Shown piece after piece: positions 17,641-26,571 of a DNA stretch of 64,000 nucleotides (positions within the stretch are counted from its first letter, which is position 1; every line of letters begins with the position of its first letter). Below the pieces are notes generated by a model. That model saw only the letters and a list, made by a program, of their open reading frames with translations. It was not told the DNA's origin and ran no database searches. Both the position numbers and the translations under genes were made by a program. The DNA comes from Olleya namhaensis (lineage in GTDB: Bacteria; Bacteroidota; Bacteroidia; Flavobacteriales; Flavobacteriaceae): positions 1-64,000 of the forward strand of contig NZ_FORM01000006.1 in NCBI RefSeq assembly GCF_900114005.1, in the 5' to 3' direction.

Positions 17641-19062
17641 ATGGAATGTATTTCAGTTTTTGACATGCTTAAAATTGGTGTAGGTCCTTCTAGTTCTCAT
17701 ACACTAGGTCCTTGGCGCGCTGCAGAGCGTTGGATACACGAGCTTAAAGCAGCTAATTTATTTGACCAAGTACAACGTGTTACTATTGACTTATATGGCT
17801 CATTATCTTTAACAGGAAAAGGACACGCCACAGATTTAGCAGTCATGTTAGGACTTAGTGGCGCAGATCCAGAAAGAATCCCTACAGATACTATTGATAT
17901 AATAATAGCCTCTATTACTAATACTCATAAAATTGTTTTAGACAACCAACGTATTATTTCTTTTGACAAAAAAGAAGACATTATATTTAACCGAGCTTTT
18001 TTACCGTTTCACTCAAACGGAATAAAATTTACCGCTTACGCTGAAACAGAAATACATACCTCTACCTTCTACTCCATTGGTGGTGGATTTGTTGTTAAAG
18101 AAGAACGTACGGTCGATGCTGAAAATAAAGAACTAAAAAAAGAATTCCCGTATCCCATTGATAAAGCTACCGAGTTACTAGCCTTTTGTCAAAGTGAAAA
18201 CAAAACAATATCAGAAATAGTTTTAGAAAACGAACGCTCTCTTAGAACGGACGAAGAAATTGATTTTGAATTACACCGCATCTGGGACACTATGCTAGAG
18301 TGCATGTTTATTGGGTGTCATACAGAAGGTAATTTACCTGGAGGACTAAACGTAAGACGTCGCGCTTTTGACACACACAAGCGTTTAAATATAGAAATGC
18401 CTTACACTACACCTCAAGAGTGGTTAGAAAGCATCAGGAATAGTGAAGTCAAATTTAGACAAATCTTAAAATGGGTAAGCTGCTTCGCTTTAGCAGTAAA
18501 CGAGGTTAACGCATCCCTTGGACGTGTTGTTACAGCGCCTACAAACGGAAGTGCTGGAGTAATACCATCTGTTTTAATGTATTATATGGTAATCGAAAAT
18601 CATGATGCCAACTTTGATGACATTAAAAAATTCTTACTTGTCGCCAGCGAAATTGGAAGCATCTTTAAAAAAGGCGCAACTATTAGTGCCGCAATGGGAG
18701 GCTGTCAAGCGGAGATTGGTGTATCTTCTGCTATGGCGGCAGCAGCTTTATGCGACTTACTTGGCGGAAGTACAGAACAAGTTATGATTGCAGCAGAGAT
18801 TGCAATGGAACATCATTTAGGTCTTACTTGCGACCCTATTGGAGGTTTAGTACAAATACCATGTATAGAGCGTAACAGTATGGGTGCCATAAAAGCTATT
18901 AATGCAGCAGAGCTTGCTTTGGATACAGACCCTAAAAATGTAAAGGTACCATTAGACAAAGTCGTGGATACCATGTGGGAAACTGCAAAAGACATGAATA
19001 CAAAATACAAAGAAACTAGTGAAGGTGGTTTAGCTGTTAGAGTAAACATGTCCGATTGCTAA
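17641..19062 (+). CDS. sdaA: L-serine ammonia-lyase (iron-sulphur, single chain)
   Basis: 473 residues. It deaminates L-serine to pyruvate and ammonia using a 4Fe-4S cluster rather than PLP. The opening [18 protein letters not shown] is the substrate motif of the beta domain (SSSHT); the alpha domain supplies [28 protein letters not shown] and [16 protein letters not shown] with cluster-ligand cysteines. Length corresponds to the fused beta-alpha form. ATG 17641 is 28 bp after a perfect TATATTTG promoter. It is divergent from dnaK, and panB follows after 142 bp, probably as a separate unit. Confidence 0.96.
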   Translation: MECISVFDMLKIGVGPSSSHTLGPWRAAERWIHELKAANLFDQVQRVTIDLYGSLSLTGKGHATDLAVMLGLSGADPERIPTDTIDIIIASITNTHKIVLDNQRIISFDKKEDIIFNRAFLPFHSNGIKFTAYAETEIHTSTFYSIGGGFVVKEERTVDAENKELKKEFPYPIDKATELLAFCQSENKTISEIVLENERSLRTDEEIDFELHRIWDTMLECMFIGCHTEGNLPGGLNVRRRAFDTHKRLNIEMPYTTPQEWLESIRNSEVKFRQILKWVSCFALAVNEVNASLGRVVTAPTNGSAGVIPSVLMYYMVIENHDANFDDIKKFLLVASEIGSIFKKGATISAAMGGCQAEIGVSSAMAAAALCDLLGGSTEQVMIAAEIAMEHHLGLTCDPIGGLVQIPCIERNSMGAIKAINAAELALDTDPKNVKVPLDKVVDTMWETAKDMNTKYKETSEGGLAVRVNMSDC

Positions 19063-19204
19063 TCCGTTTAACAGTACAATACCATAGCTTTTACTAGCAC
19101 CAATAACATATAAAAAGGCTAAGTATAAGGGACTCAGTCTAAAAGAAAAATTTAGCAATACGTCTTTAATTTAGTACATTTACAATCTATATAAACAACG
19201 CAAT

Positions 19205-20023
19205 ATGTCTGTAGCAAAAAAAGAATATAAAAGAGTTACCGTAAAATCATTAGTAGATATGAAAAAGAATGGAGAAAAAATCTCCATGCTTACTGCCTAC
19301 GATTACACTATGGCTAAAATAGTAGATGGTGCCGGTACAGATGTTATATTAGTAGGTGATTCTGCAAGTAATGTAATGGCTGGACATGAGACAACCTTAC
19401 CTATTACTTTAGATCAAATGATTTATCACGCCTCTTCTGTTGTACGTGCTATACATCGTGCATTAGTTGTTGTAGATTTACCATTTGGTAGTTACCAAAG
19501 TGACCCAAAAGAAGCGCTACGTTCTGCTATCAGAATCATGAAAGAATCTGGCGGACATGCTGTAAAAATGGAAGGTGGTAAAGAAGTAAAAGACTCAATA
19601 AAACGTATTTTACATGCTGGTATCCCTGTTATGGGACACCTAGGATTAACGCCACAGTCTATATATAAATTTGGTACTTACACCGTACGTGCTAAAGAAG
19701 AGCAAGAAGCTGTACAACTTAAGGAAGACGCTTTAATGTTAGAAAAAGCAGGTTGTTTTGCAATTGTATTAGAAAAAATACCGGCTAAATTAGCGCAAGA
19801 AGTAGCAGAAAGTGTTTCTATTCCTGTTATCGGAATTGGTGCTGGTGCTGGTGTTGACGGACAAGTACTAGTTACACATGATATGATTGGTATGACACAC
19901 GAGTTTAACCCAAGATTTTTACGTCGATACATGAATCTTTACGAAGACATGACTAATGCTATGAAGCAATACGGAGAAGATGTAAAAAGTGGTGACTTCC
20001 CTAGTGATAAAGAACAGTATTAA
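19205..20023 (+). CDS. panB: 3-methyl-2-oxobutanoate hydroxymethyltransferase
   Basis: 272 residues. It transfers a hydroxymethyl group from methylene-tetrahydrofolate to alpha-ketoisovalerate, the first step of pantothenate and coenzyme A synthesis. Motifs are intact: [25 protein letters not shown] (metal-binding Asp), [24 protein letters not shown] (catalytic Glu region) and [15 protein letters not shown]. No other pan gene is adjacent. The rluA-type gene starts 43 bp downstream after AT-rich spacer DNA containing two TTTTAGCTTAT repeats (about 20031-20062), so the two may be co-transcribed. Confidence 0.96.
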   Translation: MSVAKKEYKRVTVKSLVDMKKNGEKISMLTAYDYTMAKIVDGAGTDVILVGDSASNVMAGHETTLPITLDQMIYHASSVVRAIHRALVVVDLPFGSYQSDPKEALRSAIRIMKESGGHAVKMEGGKEVKDSIKRILHAGIPVMGHLGLTPQSIYKFGTYTVRAKEEQEAVQLKEDALMLEKAGCFAIVLEKIPAKLAQEVAESVSIPVIGIGAGAGVDGQVLVTHDMIGMTHEFNPRFLRRYMNLYEDMTNAMKQYGEDVKSGDFPSDKEQY

Positions 20024-20066
20024 TTCAGCTTTTAGCTTATTGCTATTGGCTTTTAGCTTATAACTT

Positions 20067-20762
20067 GTGCCTAAAATACTTTCCAATAAAGACAACCTAC
20101 AAGTCATCTACGAGGACAACCATATCATCGTAGTAAATAAACGTGCAGGAGATATTGTACAAGGCGATAAAACGGGAGACAAACCTTTAAGTGATATTGT
20201 TAAAGGATTTATAGCTGACAAATACAACAAGCCAGGTAAGGTCTATTTAGGGACCGTACACCGTTTAGACAGACCAACCACTGGTTTAGTTATCTTTTCA
20301 AAGACCAGTAAAGCCCTACCCCGTTTAAATAAGTTGTTTGTATCCAAAGAAATTTCTAAAACCTATTGGGCTTTAGTTAAAAACAAACCCGAAAAAGAAG
20401 CCGATACTTTAATCCACTGGCTAAAAAAGAATCCTAAAAACAATAAGTCTACCGCATATATAAAGGAAATTCCAGAAAGCAAAAAAGCTATTCTGCATTA
20501 TAAAACAATCAAGACATTAGATAATTATTATCTCTTAGAAGTTAACCTAGAAACGGGACGCCATCATCAAATACGCGCGCAACTCTCTAGTATTGGTTCT
20601 CCTATTAAAGGCGATTTAAAATACGGTTTTGATCGCAGCAACAAAGACGCAAGTATTAGTTTACATGCCAGAAACATAAAGTTTATCCATCCAGTTTCTC
20701 AAGACAATTTAAACATAACAGCACCCTTACCTAAAGATCCTATTTGGGACGCTTGTTTATAG
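20067..20762 (+). CDS. RluA-family pseudouridine synthase
   Basis: 231 residues with a GTG start, since no ATG precedes the conserved NLQVIYEDNHIIVVNK region. It should isomerise uridine in rRNA or tRNA. The catalytic signature HRLDRPTTGLVIFSKT (nucleophile Asp in LDR) and TGRHHQIRAQLSSIGSPI are present. There is no S4 RNA-binding domain, as in the shorter family members. The exact RNA target cannot be predicted. It follows panB by 43 bp. Confidence 0.92.
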   Translation: MPKILSNKDNLQVIYEDNHIIVVNKRAGDIVQGDKTGDKPLSDIVKGFIADKYNKPGKVYLGTVHRLDRPTTGLVIFSKTSKALPRLNKLFVSKEISKTYWALVKNKPEKEADTLIHWLKKNPKNNKSTAYIKEIPESKKAILHYKTIKTLDNYYLLEVNLETGRHHQIRAQLSSIGSPIKGDLKYGFDRSNKDASISLHARNIKFIHPVSQDNLNITAPLPKDPIWDACL

Positions 20763-20800
20763 TTTATGGGCGTTACCACAAGGGTCGGTGTTTAAATTTA

Positions 20801-20820
20801 TCCTGAGCACAGTCGAAGGG
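20801..20820 (+). repeat. Solo half of the GAGCGnAGTCGAA intergenic repeat
   Basis: TCCTGAGCACAGTCGAAGGG resembles one arm of the inverted repeats found at 31090-31282. It sits between the pseudouridine synthase and aldehyde dehydrogenase genes without a partner arm. Confidence 0.5.
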
Positions 20821-20929
20821 TTATATCTTTTTTCGCCATTTATGGCAGCAAAAAAAGGATGCCATTACTACCACTAACGCAACAATAGCAAACCAATAAA
20901 ATACGTTACCTTTATATAAACACACACGC

Positions 20930-22300
20930 ATGATTCCGGAATTACTAAACGATCAAAAAAGCTATTTTAAAACAGGTCAAACGTTAAGCATCACCCATAG
21001 GAAAACACTTTTAAAAGCACTTTTAAATCAATTAGTAGCAAGAGAGCAAGATATTACCGATGCGCTATATAACGATTTCAAAAAACCAGAATTCGAATCT
21101 GTTTTAACAGAAACAGCTATAGTTATTCAGGATTTAAAACACACCATTAAAAAGTTAAACAAATGGGCCAAACCTAAACGTGTATGTCCTGCGTTATTAA
21201 ACTTTCCGTCTTCTGACTATTTGTATGCAGAACCTTATGGAAGCGTTTTAGTTATCGCACCATGGAATTACCCCTACCAATTGGCAATAGCGCCTTTAGT
21301 TGGCGCTATTGCTGCAGGAAACACGGTTGTTTTAAAACCAAGCGAATTAACGCCACATACTTCTGCCTTAATCAGTGATATTATTAAAACAGTATTTAAG
21401 CCAGAACACGTTACAGTTGTAGAAGGTGGTGTTGACACTTCTACTAAATTGCTAGAGCAACATTGGGATTATATTTTCTTTACAGGTAGTGTTAACGTCG
21501 GTAAAATAGTTGCTAAAGCTGCTGCTGTTAATTTAACACCAACCACTTTAGAATTAGGCGGTAAAAACCCATGTATTATTGATGATACTGCTAATATTAA
21601 ACTAGCAGCAAAACGTATTATTTGGGGTAAATTTGTTAATGCTGGACAAACGTGTATTGCTCCTGACTATATCTTAATTCATCATTCCAAAAAAGACGCG
21701 TTCTATAAAGCTATGAAACATGAGGTTGAATTAGCCTATTCTACCACACCGCAACAATCTAAAGATTTTGCACGTATAATAAACCTTAAAAACTTTGAGC
21801 GTTTATCAAAAATGCTAACCAATCAAAACTGTATTATTGGTGGTCAAACAGATGCTGATACGTTATACATTGCGCCTACTGTTATTGATAACCCAACGCT
21901 TGATAGCGAAGTCATGAAGGACGAAATATTTGGCCCCATTCTTCCTGTGATTTCTTATCAAAATGATTCCAAATTAGAAACTATTATTTTGTCTTATAAC
22001 AAACCATTAAGCTTGTATGTATTTGGCTCAAATTCCGCGAAAGCGAAACAATTAATACAAAAATTTTCTTTTGGAGGTGGTTGTATCAATGACACCATTG
22101 TACACTTTGCTAATCACAGATTACCATTTGGAGGTGTCGGAAATAGTGGTCTTGGGGCTTATCATGGACACTATACTTTTGACACTTTTAGTCATAAAAA
22201 AGGAGTAGTTAAAAAAGCCAATTGGCTAGATATACCTGTGCGTTATGCACCTTATAATGGAAAATTAGACTTGGTTAGAAAAGTATTAAATTGGTTATAA
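20930..22300 (+). CDS. NAD(P)-dependent aldehyde dehydrogenase (class 3-like)
   Basis: 456 residues, the short length of class 3 or fatty-aldehyde dehydrogenases. It oxidises aldehydes to acids. Conserved pieces are VLVIAPWNYPYQL, VLKPSELTPHTS, FFTGSVNVGK, TLELGGKNPCI (catalytic Glu), NAGQTCIAPDY (nucleophile Cys) and EIFGPILPV. A copy of the GCGAAAGCG repeat lies inside the gene at 22031-22050 and encodes NSAKAKQ. It converges with the histidine kinase gene: only 11 bp separate the stop codons and no terminator is visible, so read-through and transcriptional interference are possible. Confidence 0.93.
   Translation: MIPELLNDQKSYFKTGQTLSITHRKTLLKALLNQLVAREQDITDALYNDFKKPEFESVLTETAIVIQDLKHTIKKLNKWAKPKRVCPALLNFPSSDYLYAEPYGSVLVIAPWNYPYQLAIAPLVGAIAAGNTVVLKPSELTPHTSALISDIIKTVFKPEHVTVVEGGVDTSTKLLEQHWDYIFFTGSVNVGKIVAKAAAVNLTPTTLELGGKNPCIIDDTANIKLAAKRIIWGKFVNAGQTCIAPDYILIHHSKKDAFYKAMKHEVELAYSTTPQQSKDFARIINLKNFERLSKMLTNQNCIIGGQTDADTLYIAPTVIDNPTLDSEVMKDEIFGPILPVISYQNDSKLETIILSYNKPLSLYVFGSNSAKAKQLIQKFSFGGGCINDTIVHFANHRLPFGGVGNSGLGAYHGHYTFDTFSHKKGVVKKANWLDIPVRYAPYNGKLDLVRKVLNWL
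22031..22050 (+). repeat. GCGAAAGCG-type repeat inside the aldehyde dehydrogenase gene
   Basis: AATTCCGCGAAAGCGAAACA is a 13-base match to the hairpin repeat at 42151-42168 and is read in frame as NSAKAKQ. Confidence 0.6.
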
Positions 22301-22311
22301 TATACCAATTA

Positions 22312-23139
22312 CTAGTAGTTTGATAGATTAAGAAAAGGATATCCTAATTGTAATTTTACGCCTTCACCTTTTGTAGACGTCAAAGCGTAAGACATATTTA
22401 TAAGCTCGGCACGACTTTTCATGTTTAATAATCCTGAGCCTTCTTGTACGGTGGCCATATCAAAACCAATACCATCATCTGTGGCCTCTATTAGTAATTG
22501 ATCTTTTAAATAATGAAGTATAACGTTTAAGTTTTTAGCTTCAGAATATTTAACTGTATTAGAGAAAAACTCTTGTAATATCCTAAATACAATTATCTCG
22601 TGCTTTTTGTTATTAAAAGGCACAACGTCTCCTTTAACCTGCAACTCTGCTGTTGCAAACTTCATTTTTTTAAGTCTACTTAACTCGTTAGAAATTGATT
22701 TCTCAAACCCTATATTTAAAATAACCTCGTTGTTTAAAGACCGTGACAGCATCCTTACTTCTTTAAGACTTTGCTTGACGTAGTCTGAAGCTTCAGAAAA
22801 GTTTTCTTTAGTCTCTTCATCTACTTTTGTTTTTAAAATATTTAACTGCATACTTGCTGCTGCTAATAGCTGACCAACATTATCATGAAGCTCCCATCCA
22901 ATGTTTTTTAGTGTTTGTTCTTGAATTTCGGTTTGTGCAATGGATAACTCTTCTTGAAAGGTTTTTTCTTGTTCAAACTTATCTAATAAAAGCTTATTTT
23001 TTCGCTTCTGAAATACAATAAAAAAAAGCACAACTAAAGACGTTACAATAAGTAAAACGCCAATCATGTATATTAATAGATAGCGCTCTGCAGCTGTAGA
23101 CACAGGAAGTTTTTGTATAAACAATAAAAGGTTAGTCAT
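22312..23139 (-). CDS. Sensor histidine kinase (HisKA_3 / NarL-partner type)
   Basis: 275 residues. One membrane segment (about residues 20-43) is followed by a coiled linker, the dimerisation and phosphoacceptor helix GWELHDNVGQLL with His85, and an ATPase domain with N-box FFSNTVKYSEA, G1 box DDGIGFD and GSGLLNMKSRA. It has no sensor domain of its own beyond the short N-terminus. Its first 8 bases overlap the end of the upstream multi-pass membrane gene, so the two are translationally linked; those membrane proteins are good candidates for the missing sensor. No response regulator is adjacent. Confidence 0.9.
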   Translation of the reverse strand: MTNLLLFIQKLPVSTAAERYLLIYMIGVLLIVTSLVVLFFIVFQKRKNKLLLDKFEQEKTFQEELSIAQTEIQEQTLKNIGWELHDNVGQLLAAASMQLNILKTKVDEETKENFSEASDYVKQSLKEVRMLSRSLNNEVILNIGFEKSISNELSRLKKMKFATAELQVKGDVVPFNNKKHEIIVFRILQEFFSNTVKYSEAKNLNVILHYLKDQLLIEATDDGIGFDMATVQEGSGLLNMKSRAELINMSYALTSTKGEGVKLQLGYPFLNLSNY

Positions 23140-23839
23140 TTTTTAAATGTGGTTTAGAAATAATAAGACCAATAGCAAAACAAGTATACATAAATATATT
23201 AGCAAACAGAAATACACGTCGTTTTAAATTTGCAAAATCCCAATCTGCAGTGGTATTGTATTGATCGTAAAATATTATAGGTGTAATTACTAACCACCAA
23301 ACAAAAAGCCCACTTGATGCGTACAAACCAAAGCTTGTAAACATGTTTAAAACAGCATTACTTTTTAATAATTCTAACAGATACAAAGCAACACATATAC
23401 AAACAACAGAAGCATCCAAAATAAAATATATTGGCGGATGTGCTTTTAAAAACAACTCAAAATTAAAGATAACATGTAGCACAAAAATTATCGTAAAGAC
23501 CAAAGCGGTGTACTTAATTATTGTTTTATAAAGCTTTGTTTCTAAAAGTAAATGGTAATATTTTAAAATAAATAAAATACTTCCAAACATCCAAAAAGCA
23601 TTAAACCAATTGTTACTGCGTAGACCATATTGTCTTAAAAATTGTATAAAACCTAAATCTCTAAAATAGATAAAAGAAACGCCTATACATTCCACAAAAA
23701 CAATATAGAATAAAAAGTAGATAAAACACTTTGTTGCTGACTGCTTATGTCTTTTTATTACTAAAAGACCTATTATAGCTGTTAATAGCTCAAAACCATA
23801 GCTAATAAAATTAAAATACTTGGTTATAAATTCTATCAT
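23132..23839 (-). CDS. Multi-pass membrane protein C of the kinase cluster
   Basis: 235 residues with six or seven hydrophobic segments and no recognised family. The region FVWWLVITPIIFYDQYN...DWDFANLKRRVF followed by a last membrane helix ending IGLIISKP is shared with the two paralogues encoded at 23842-24555 and 25146-25871. The gene overlaps the histidine kinase start by 8 bp and begins 2 bp after the stop of the next paralogue, so it is tightly cotranscribed. I infer a membrane sensory or regulatory subunit for the kinase. Confidence 0.82.
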   Translation of the reverse strand: MIEFITKYFNFISYGFELLTAIIGLLVIKRHKQSATKCFIYFLFYIVFVECIGVSFIYFRDLGFIQFLRQYGLRSNNWFNAFWMFGSILFILKYYHLLLETKLYKTIIKYTALVFTIIFVLHVIFNFELFLKAHPPIYFILDASVVCICVALYLLELLKSNAVLNMFTSFGLYASSGLFVWWLVITPIIFYDQYNTTADWDFANLKRRVFLFANIFMYTCFAIGLIISKPHLKND

Positions 23840-23841
23840 AT

Positions 23842-24555
23842 TTAAAGGTGATCTTCAGTAATTGGTTTTGATACTATTAGTCCTACAGCATATGTTAAAT
23901 ACATAAATAGGTTTGAAAACATAAATATTTGCCATTTTAGAAACACAAAATCCCAGTCTTCGGTGGAGTTATAAACGCTATAGAATACAACTGGTGTTGT
24001 TATTAACCACCAAAAAAATAATGCGATACTTATATAAAAATCTAAAAGCTTATAAAAATTTAGAATTTTAGTGCTTTGTAATAATTCAATAAAATAAAAA
24101 ATAGTGTAAGCTAATATGGACATACACCCCAAAACACTAAGTAACGCTAAAAATCCTATAAAAAAGAGATCAATATTAAATACAATATAAAATACCGCTA
24201 TTATAAAACTGATACTCCCAATAAGTAATACAGCAGTTTTGTAGGTCTTGTTGATTAATATTTTATTAAAGTAAAACATAAAAAACAAAATACTACCTAG
24301 TATATAAAATATAGTAAATAGCCAATAATTATATTGAAACCTAGAGTTTTTAACCACAGACAACCATTCAATTTTCCCGTACATACTTGGGTACAATCCA
24401 ATAAAATCAACACAAAAGACATAAATTAAAAAATAGATAAAATATCTAGCTGTCGTACGTTTGTATTTTTTTAAACACAATATACCTACCAACACTGCTA
24501 AAAACTCAATCCCATGAGTAATTATAGTATAGTTTTGTTTTAAAAATGTTTCCAA
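23842..24555 (-). CDS. Multi-pass membrane protein B of the kinase cluster
   Basis: 237 residues, six or seven hydrophobic segments. N-terminus ETFLKQNYTIITHGIEFLAV resembles the other paralogues (short amphipathic start, then GIEF or SAEIL), and the C-terminal block FFWWLITTPVVFYSVYNSTE / DWDFVFLKWQIFMFSNLFMY / VGLIVSKP is conserved. The start is TTG; no ATG is available in frame near the conserved N-terminus. It begins 7 bp after the upstream small-protein gene and ends 2 bp before membrane protein C. Confidence 0.8.
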   Translation of the reverse strand: METFLKQNYTIITHGIEFLAVLVGILCLKKYKRTTARYFIYFLIYVFCVDFIGLYPSMYGKIEWLSVVKNSRFQYNYWLFTIFYILGSILFFMFYFNKILINKTYKTAVLLIGSISFIIAVFYIVFNIDLFFIGFLALLSVLGCMSILAYTIFYFIELLQSTKILNFYKLLDFYISIALFFWWLITTPVVFYSVYNSTEDWDFVFLKWQIFMFSNLFMYLTYAVGLIVSKPITEDHL

Positions 24556-24562
24556 TATTTAA

Positions 24563-25063
24563 TTATTGAGGATAATTAGAGTTTGGCGGATTACCCGCAG
24601 ACCCCATATTTAAAGGTCCAATTTGGGTAAGATCATTACTTTTTGAGGGACCAAATTTAGCATCTTTATTTATTTGCGTTTTAACACCAGTTGGCACCAT
24701 AAACATCGTAGTATAACCTACTAAACCTTTTGTTTCAGGATAGGCGCCTAAATAGACTCTTAAACCATTCATAGCATACCCCAAACTATCTGCTTTGTGT
24801 CTAGAATACTGTAAGTAGTTTGTAATGTCATTTATGGACCACCAACAGGATCTATTATCAGGTCTTTTAACAATACTGTCACTAACAAGTTTATGTCTTA
24901 GGTCAAAAGTGTAATCTAATAATTTGGCTTCAGTTGGTGTAATAATGCCATTTGGCTTGATAGTCGCGGTTAATGCTTCTCCTGTATTAGATGTATTTAA
25001 GTAAAAATACATAAGTAATGCACCAAGAAGAATACCTAGGATTAGAGTTCCTAAATTTTTCAT
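24563..25063 (-). CDS. Membrane-anchored small protein 2 of the kinase cluster
   Basis: 166 residues with an N-terminal membrane anchor (about residues 5-24) and a soluble domain outside the cytoplasm. Its core is shared with the protein encoded at 26061-26450: IITPTEAKLL, DNRSCWWSINDITNYL, NGLRVYLGA, GYTTMFMVPTG and the extreme C-terminus GNPPNSNYPQ. No known family is recognised. It lies between two paralogous multi-pass membrane genes, 7 bp before the downstream one, which suggests these small proteins interact with the membrane subunits. Confidence 0.8.
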   Translation of the reverse strand: MKNLGTLILGILLGALLMYFYLNTSNTGEALTATIKPNGIITPTEAKLLDYTFDLRHKLVSDSIVKRPDNRSCWWSINDITNYLQYSRHKADSLGYAMNGLRVYLGAYPETKGLVGYTTMFMVPTGVKTQINKDAKFGPSKSNDLTQIGPLNMGSAGNPPNSNYPQ

Positions 25064-25145
25064 TTGTTTTTTGTTTAGTAATTAATAGCGTTTTAAATGT
25101 ACTAAAAAAAACCTAAACAACATTTAAACCTTTAAAACTAACACT

Positions 25146-25871
25146 TTACTTTTCAATTTCCTTTTCTGGCGTGGATACAATAAAACCAATAGCAAAAGAA
25201 AGGTACATAAAAACTATAGAAAATAAATACACATAATTTTTTATGTGTACATAAGCGTAGTCATTAGCATTAAAGTATTGCTCGAAAAAATACAATGGTG
25301 TTGTCACTAACCAAAAAAAGAAAACGCCAATAGCGATATAAAAACTTAAAGATTTATAAAATTTTAATATTTGCTCAGAATCAAGTAATTGGATAAAATA
25401 ACATATTGTTACACTTAAAATAACGATTAAACTTAAAATTTCTAATGAAAAAATAGAATTAGTATGTAGCGCATTGTAGTCCACAATAAGAATAATTGTA
25501 GATAGCACTAGAAAACTAGTTAAGAGTATTTTTAAACCTTTTTTTATTCCATTATTTTTATTTATTAAAATAAAATAAAGGGCTATAATAGCTGTGCTTA
25601 AAACAGTCCAAAAGACTTGAAAAAACCAAAAATTTCTATCAAAAATCGTGTTTTTAATTATGCTTTTTAACCAACTAAACTGCTCCGTTTTAGCTAAAAA
25701 CAATGGGTAAGCTCCAACTATTTCAATAAATTGAACATAAACCAAAAACCAAATAAAAAGCCTTACTGCTTTAGATTTAAATTTTTTATACAAAACCAAA
25801 CCCGCCACTGCTGCTAGTATTTCTGCACTACGATAAATCAATACATAATTTTCTAAAAGAAAAGAGCTCAT
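25146..25871 (-). CDS. Multi-pass membrane protein A of the kinase cluster
   Basis: 241 residues, six or seven hydrophobic segments, the most divergent of the three paralogues. Shared features are the N-terminal YRSAEILAAVAGLVLYKKFK, FFFWLVTTPLYFFEQYF, a DYAYVHIKNYVYLFS block in the position of DWDF..., and the ending IGFIVSTP. It is separated from the next downstream small-protein gene by 82 bp and from the upstream small-protein gene by 189 bp that include a terminator-like structure. Function unknown; sensor subunit inferred from the cluster. Confidence 0.78.
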   Translation of the reverse strand: MSSFLLENYVLIYRSAEILAAVAGLVLYKKFKSKAVRLFIWFLVYVQFIEIVGAYPLFLAKTEQFSWLKSIIKNTIFDRNFWFFQVFWTVLSTAIIALYFILINKNNGIKKGLKILLTSFLVLSTIILIVDYNALHTNSIFSLEILSLIVILSVTICYFIQLLDSEQILKFYKSLSFYIAIGVFFFWLVTTPLYFFEQYFNANDYAYVHIKNYVYLFSIVFMYLSFAIGFIVSTPEKEIEK

Positions 25872-25952
25872 TATTAATTGTATAACTTTTATTTATTATT
25901 GTTTAGTTTATTAAATTAACCTCAAAACATGAGATGTTTTACAAACAAAAAA

Positions 25953-25999
25953 CAGCCATCAAATAATGCCTTCAACAGGCGTATATATTTTAATGGCTG
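25953..25999 (-). terminator. Nested hairpin / candidate terminator inside the kinase cluster
   Basis: Outer arms CAGCCAT (25953-25959) and ATGGCTG (25993-25999) enclose an inner hairpin GCCT-TCAAC-AGGC. On the minus strand the structure is followed by a run of six T. It lies 61 bp after the first small-protein gene and could allow that gene to be expressed above the rest. Confidence 0.6.
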
Positions 26000-26060
26000 C
26001 CATTTTTTTACAATAGTATTAAACTATTTTAATAATACTAAGGATATCTACAAATAAAAT

Positions 26061-26450
26061 TTATTGAGGGTAAGCACCTATTGGGGGGTGTCCATTTGAT
26101 CCTCTATCTAAACCATCAGCATCTGTAATATCAGTATTTAAATCGTCATCATCCTCAGTACTTGGCTCCGTCGGCACCATAAAAATCGTAGTTAAACCAT
26201 TTCCTTTGCCAGCATCTTTATTTACACCTAAATAAAAACGTAATCCGTTAGCCGTTTCATATTTTTCTTTAACACTGTTAATAAAGGCTTGTAAATCATC
26301 TAAAGAGTACCAAGAAGACCTGTTGTCTCCTGTACCTCCTTGCGCCTTGTCATTGGCTTCTTTTCTTAAGTTTGTCCATTCATCACTTAGCACTTTTGCT
26401 TCTGTTGATGTGATAATTCCCTTTGGTAATCCGTTTTCAGTTTGTTCCAT
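26061..26450 (-). CDS. Soluble small protein 1 of the kinase cluster
   Basis: 129 residues from ATG 26450 (MEQTENGLPKGIITSTEAK); a TTG 24 bp upstream is also in frame but less likely. No signal peptide or membrane segment. It is a paralogue of the protein encoded at 24563-25063: IITSTEAKVL, DNRSSWYSLDDLQAFI, NGLRFYLGV, GLTTIFMVPT, then an acidic linker (EDDDDLNTDITDADG) and the matching C-terminus GHPPIGAYPQ. First gene of the cluster in transcription order, followed by a terminator-like hairpin. No known family recognised. Confidence 0.8.
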   Translation of the reverse strand: MEQTENGLPKGIITSTEAKVLSDEWTNLRKEANDKAQGGTGDNRSSWYSLDDLQAFINSVKEKYETANGLRFYLGVNKDAGKGNGLTTIFMVPTEPSTEDDDDLNTDITDADGLDRGSNGHPPIGAYPQ

Positions 26451-26571
26451 AAGTTTAGTTTTACTTAAAAACAAAAACCTTGTTTAGGTTTCCTTTTTAA
26501 GCATATAGTTATTAATTAATAGCCTTGCTAAATTATGAAAAAGAAACCGATTGTAGCACCTCCTAATTAAA

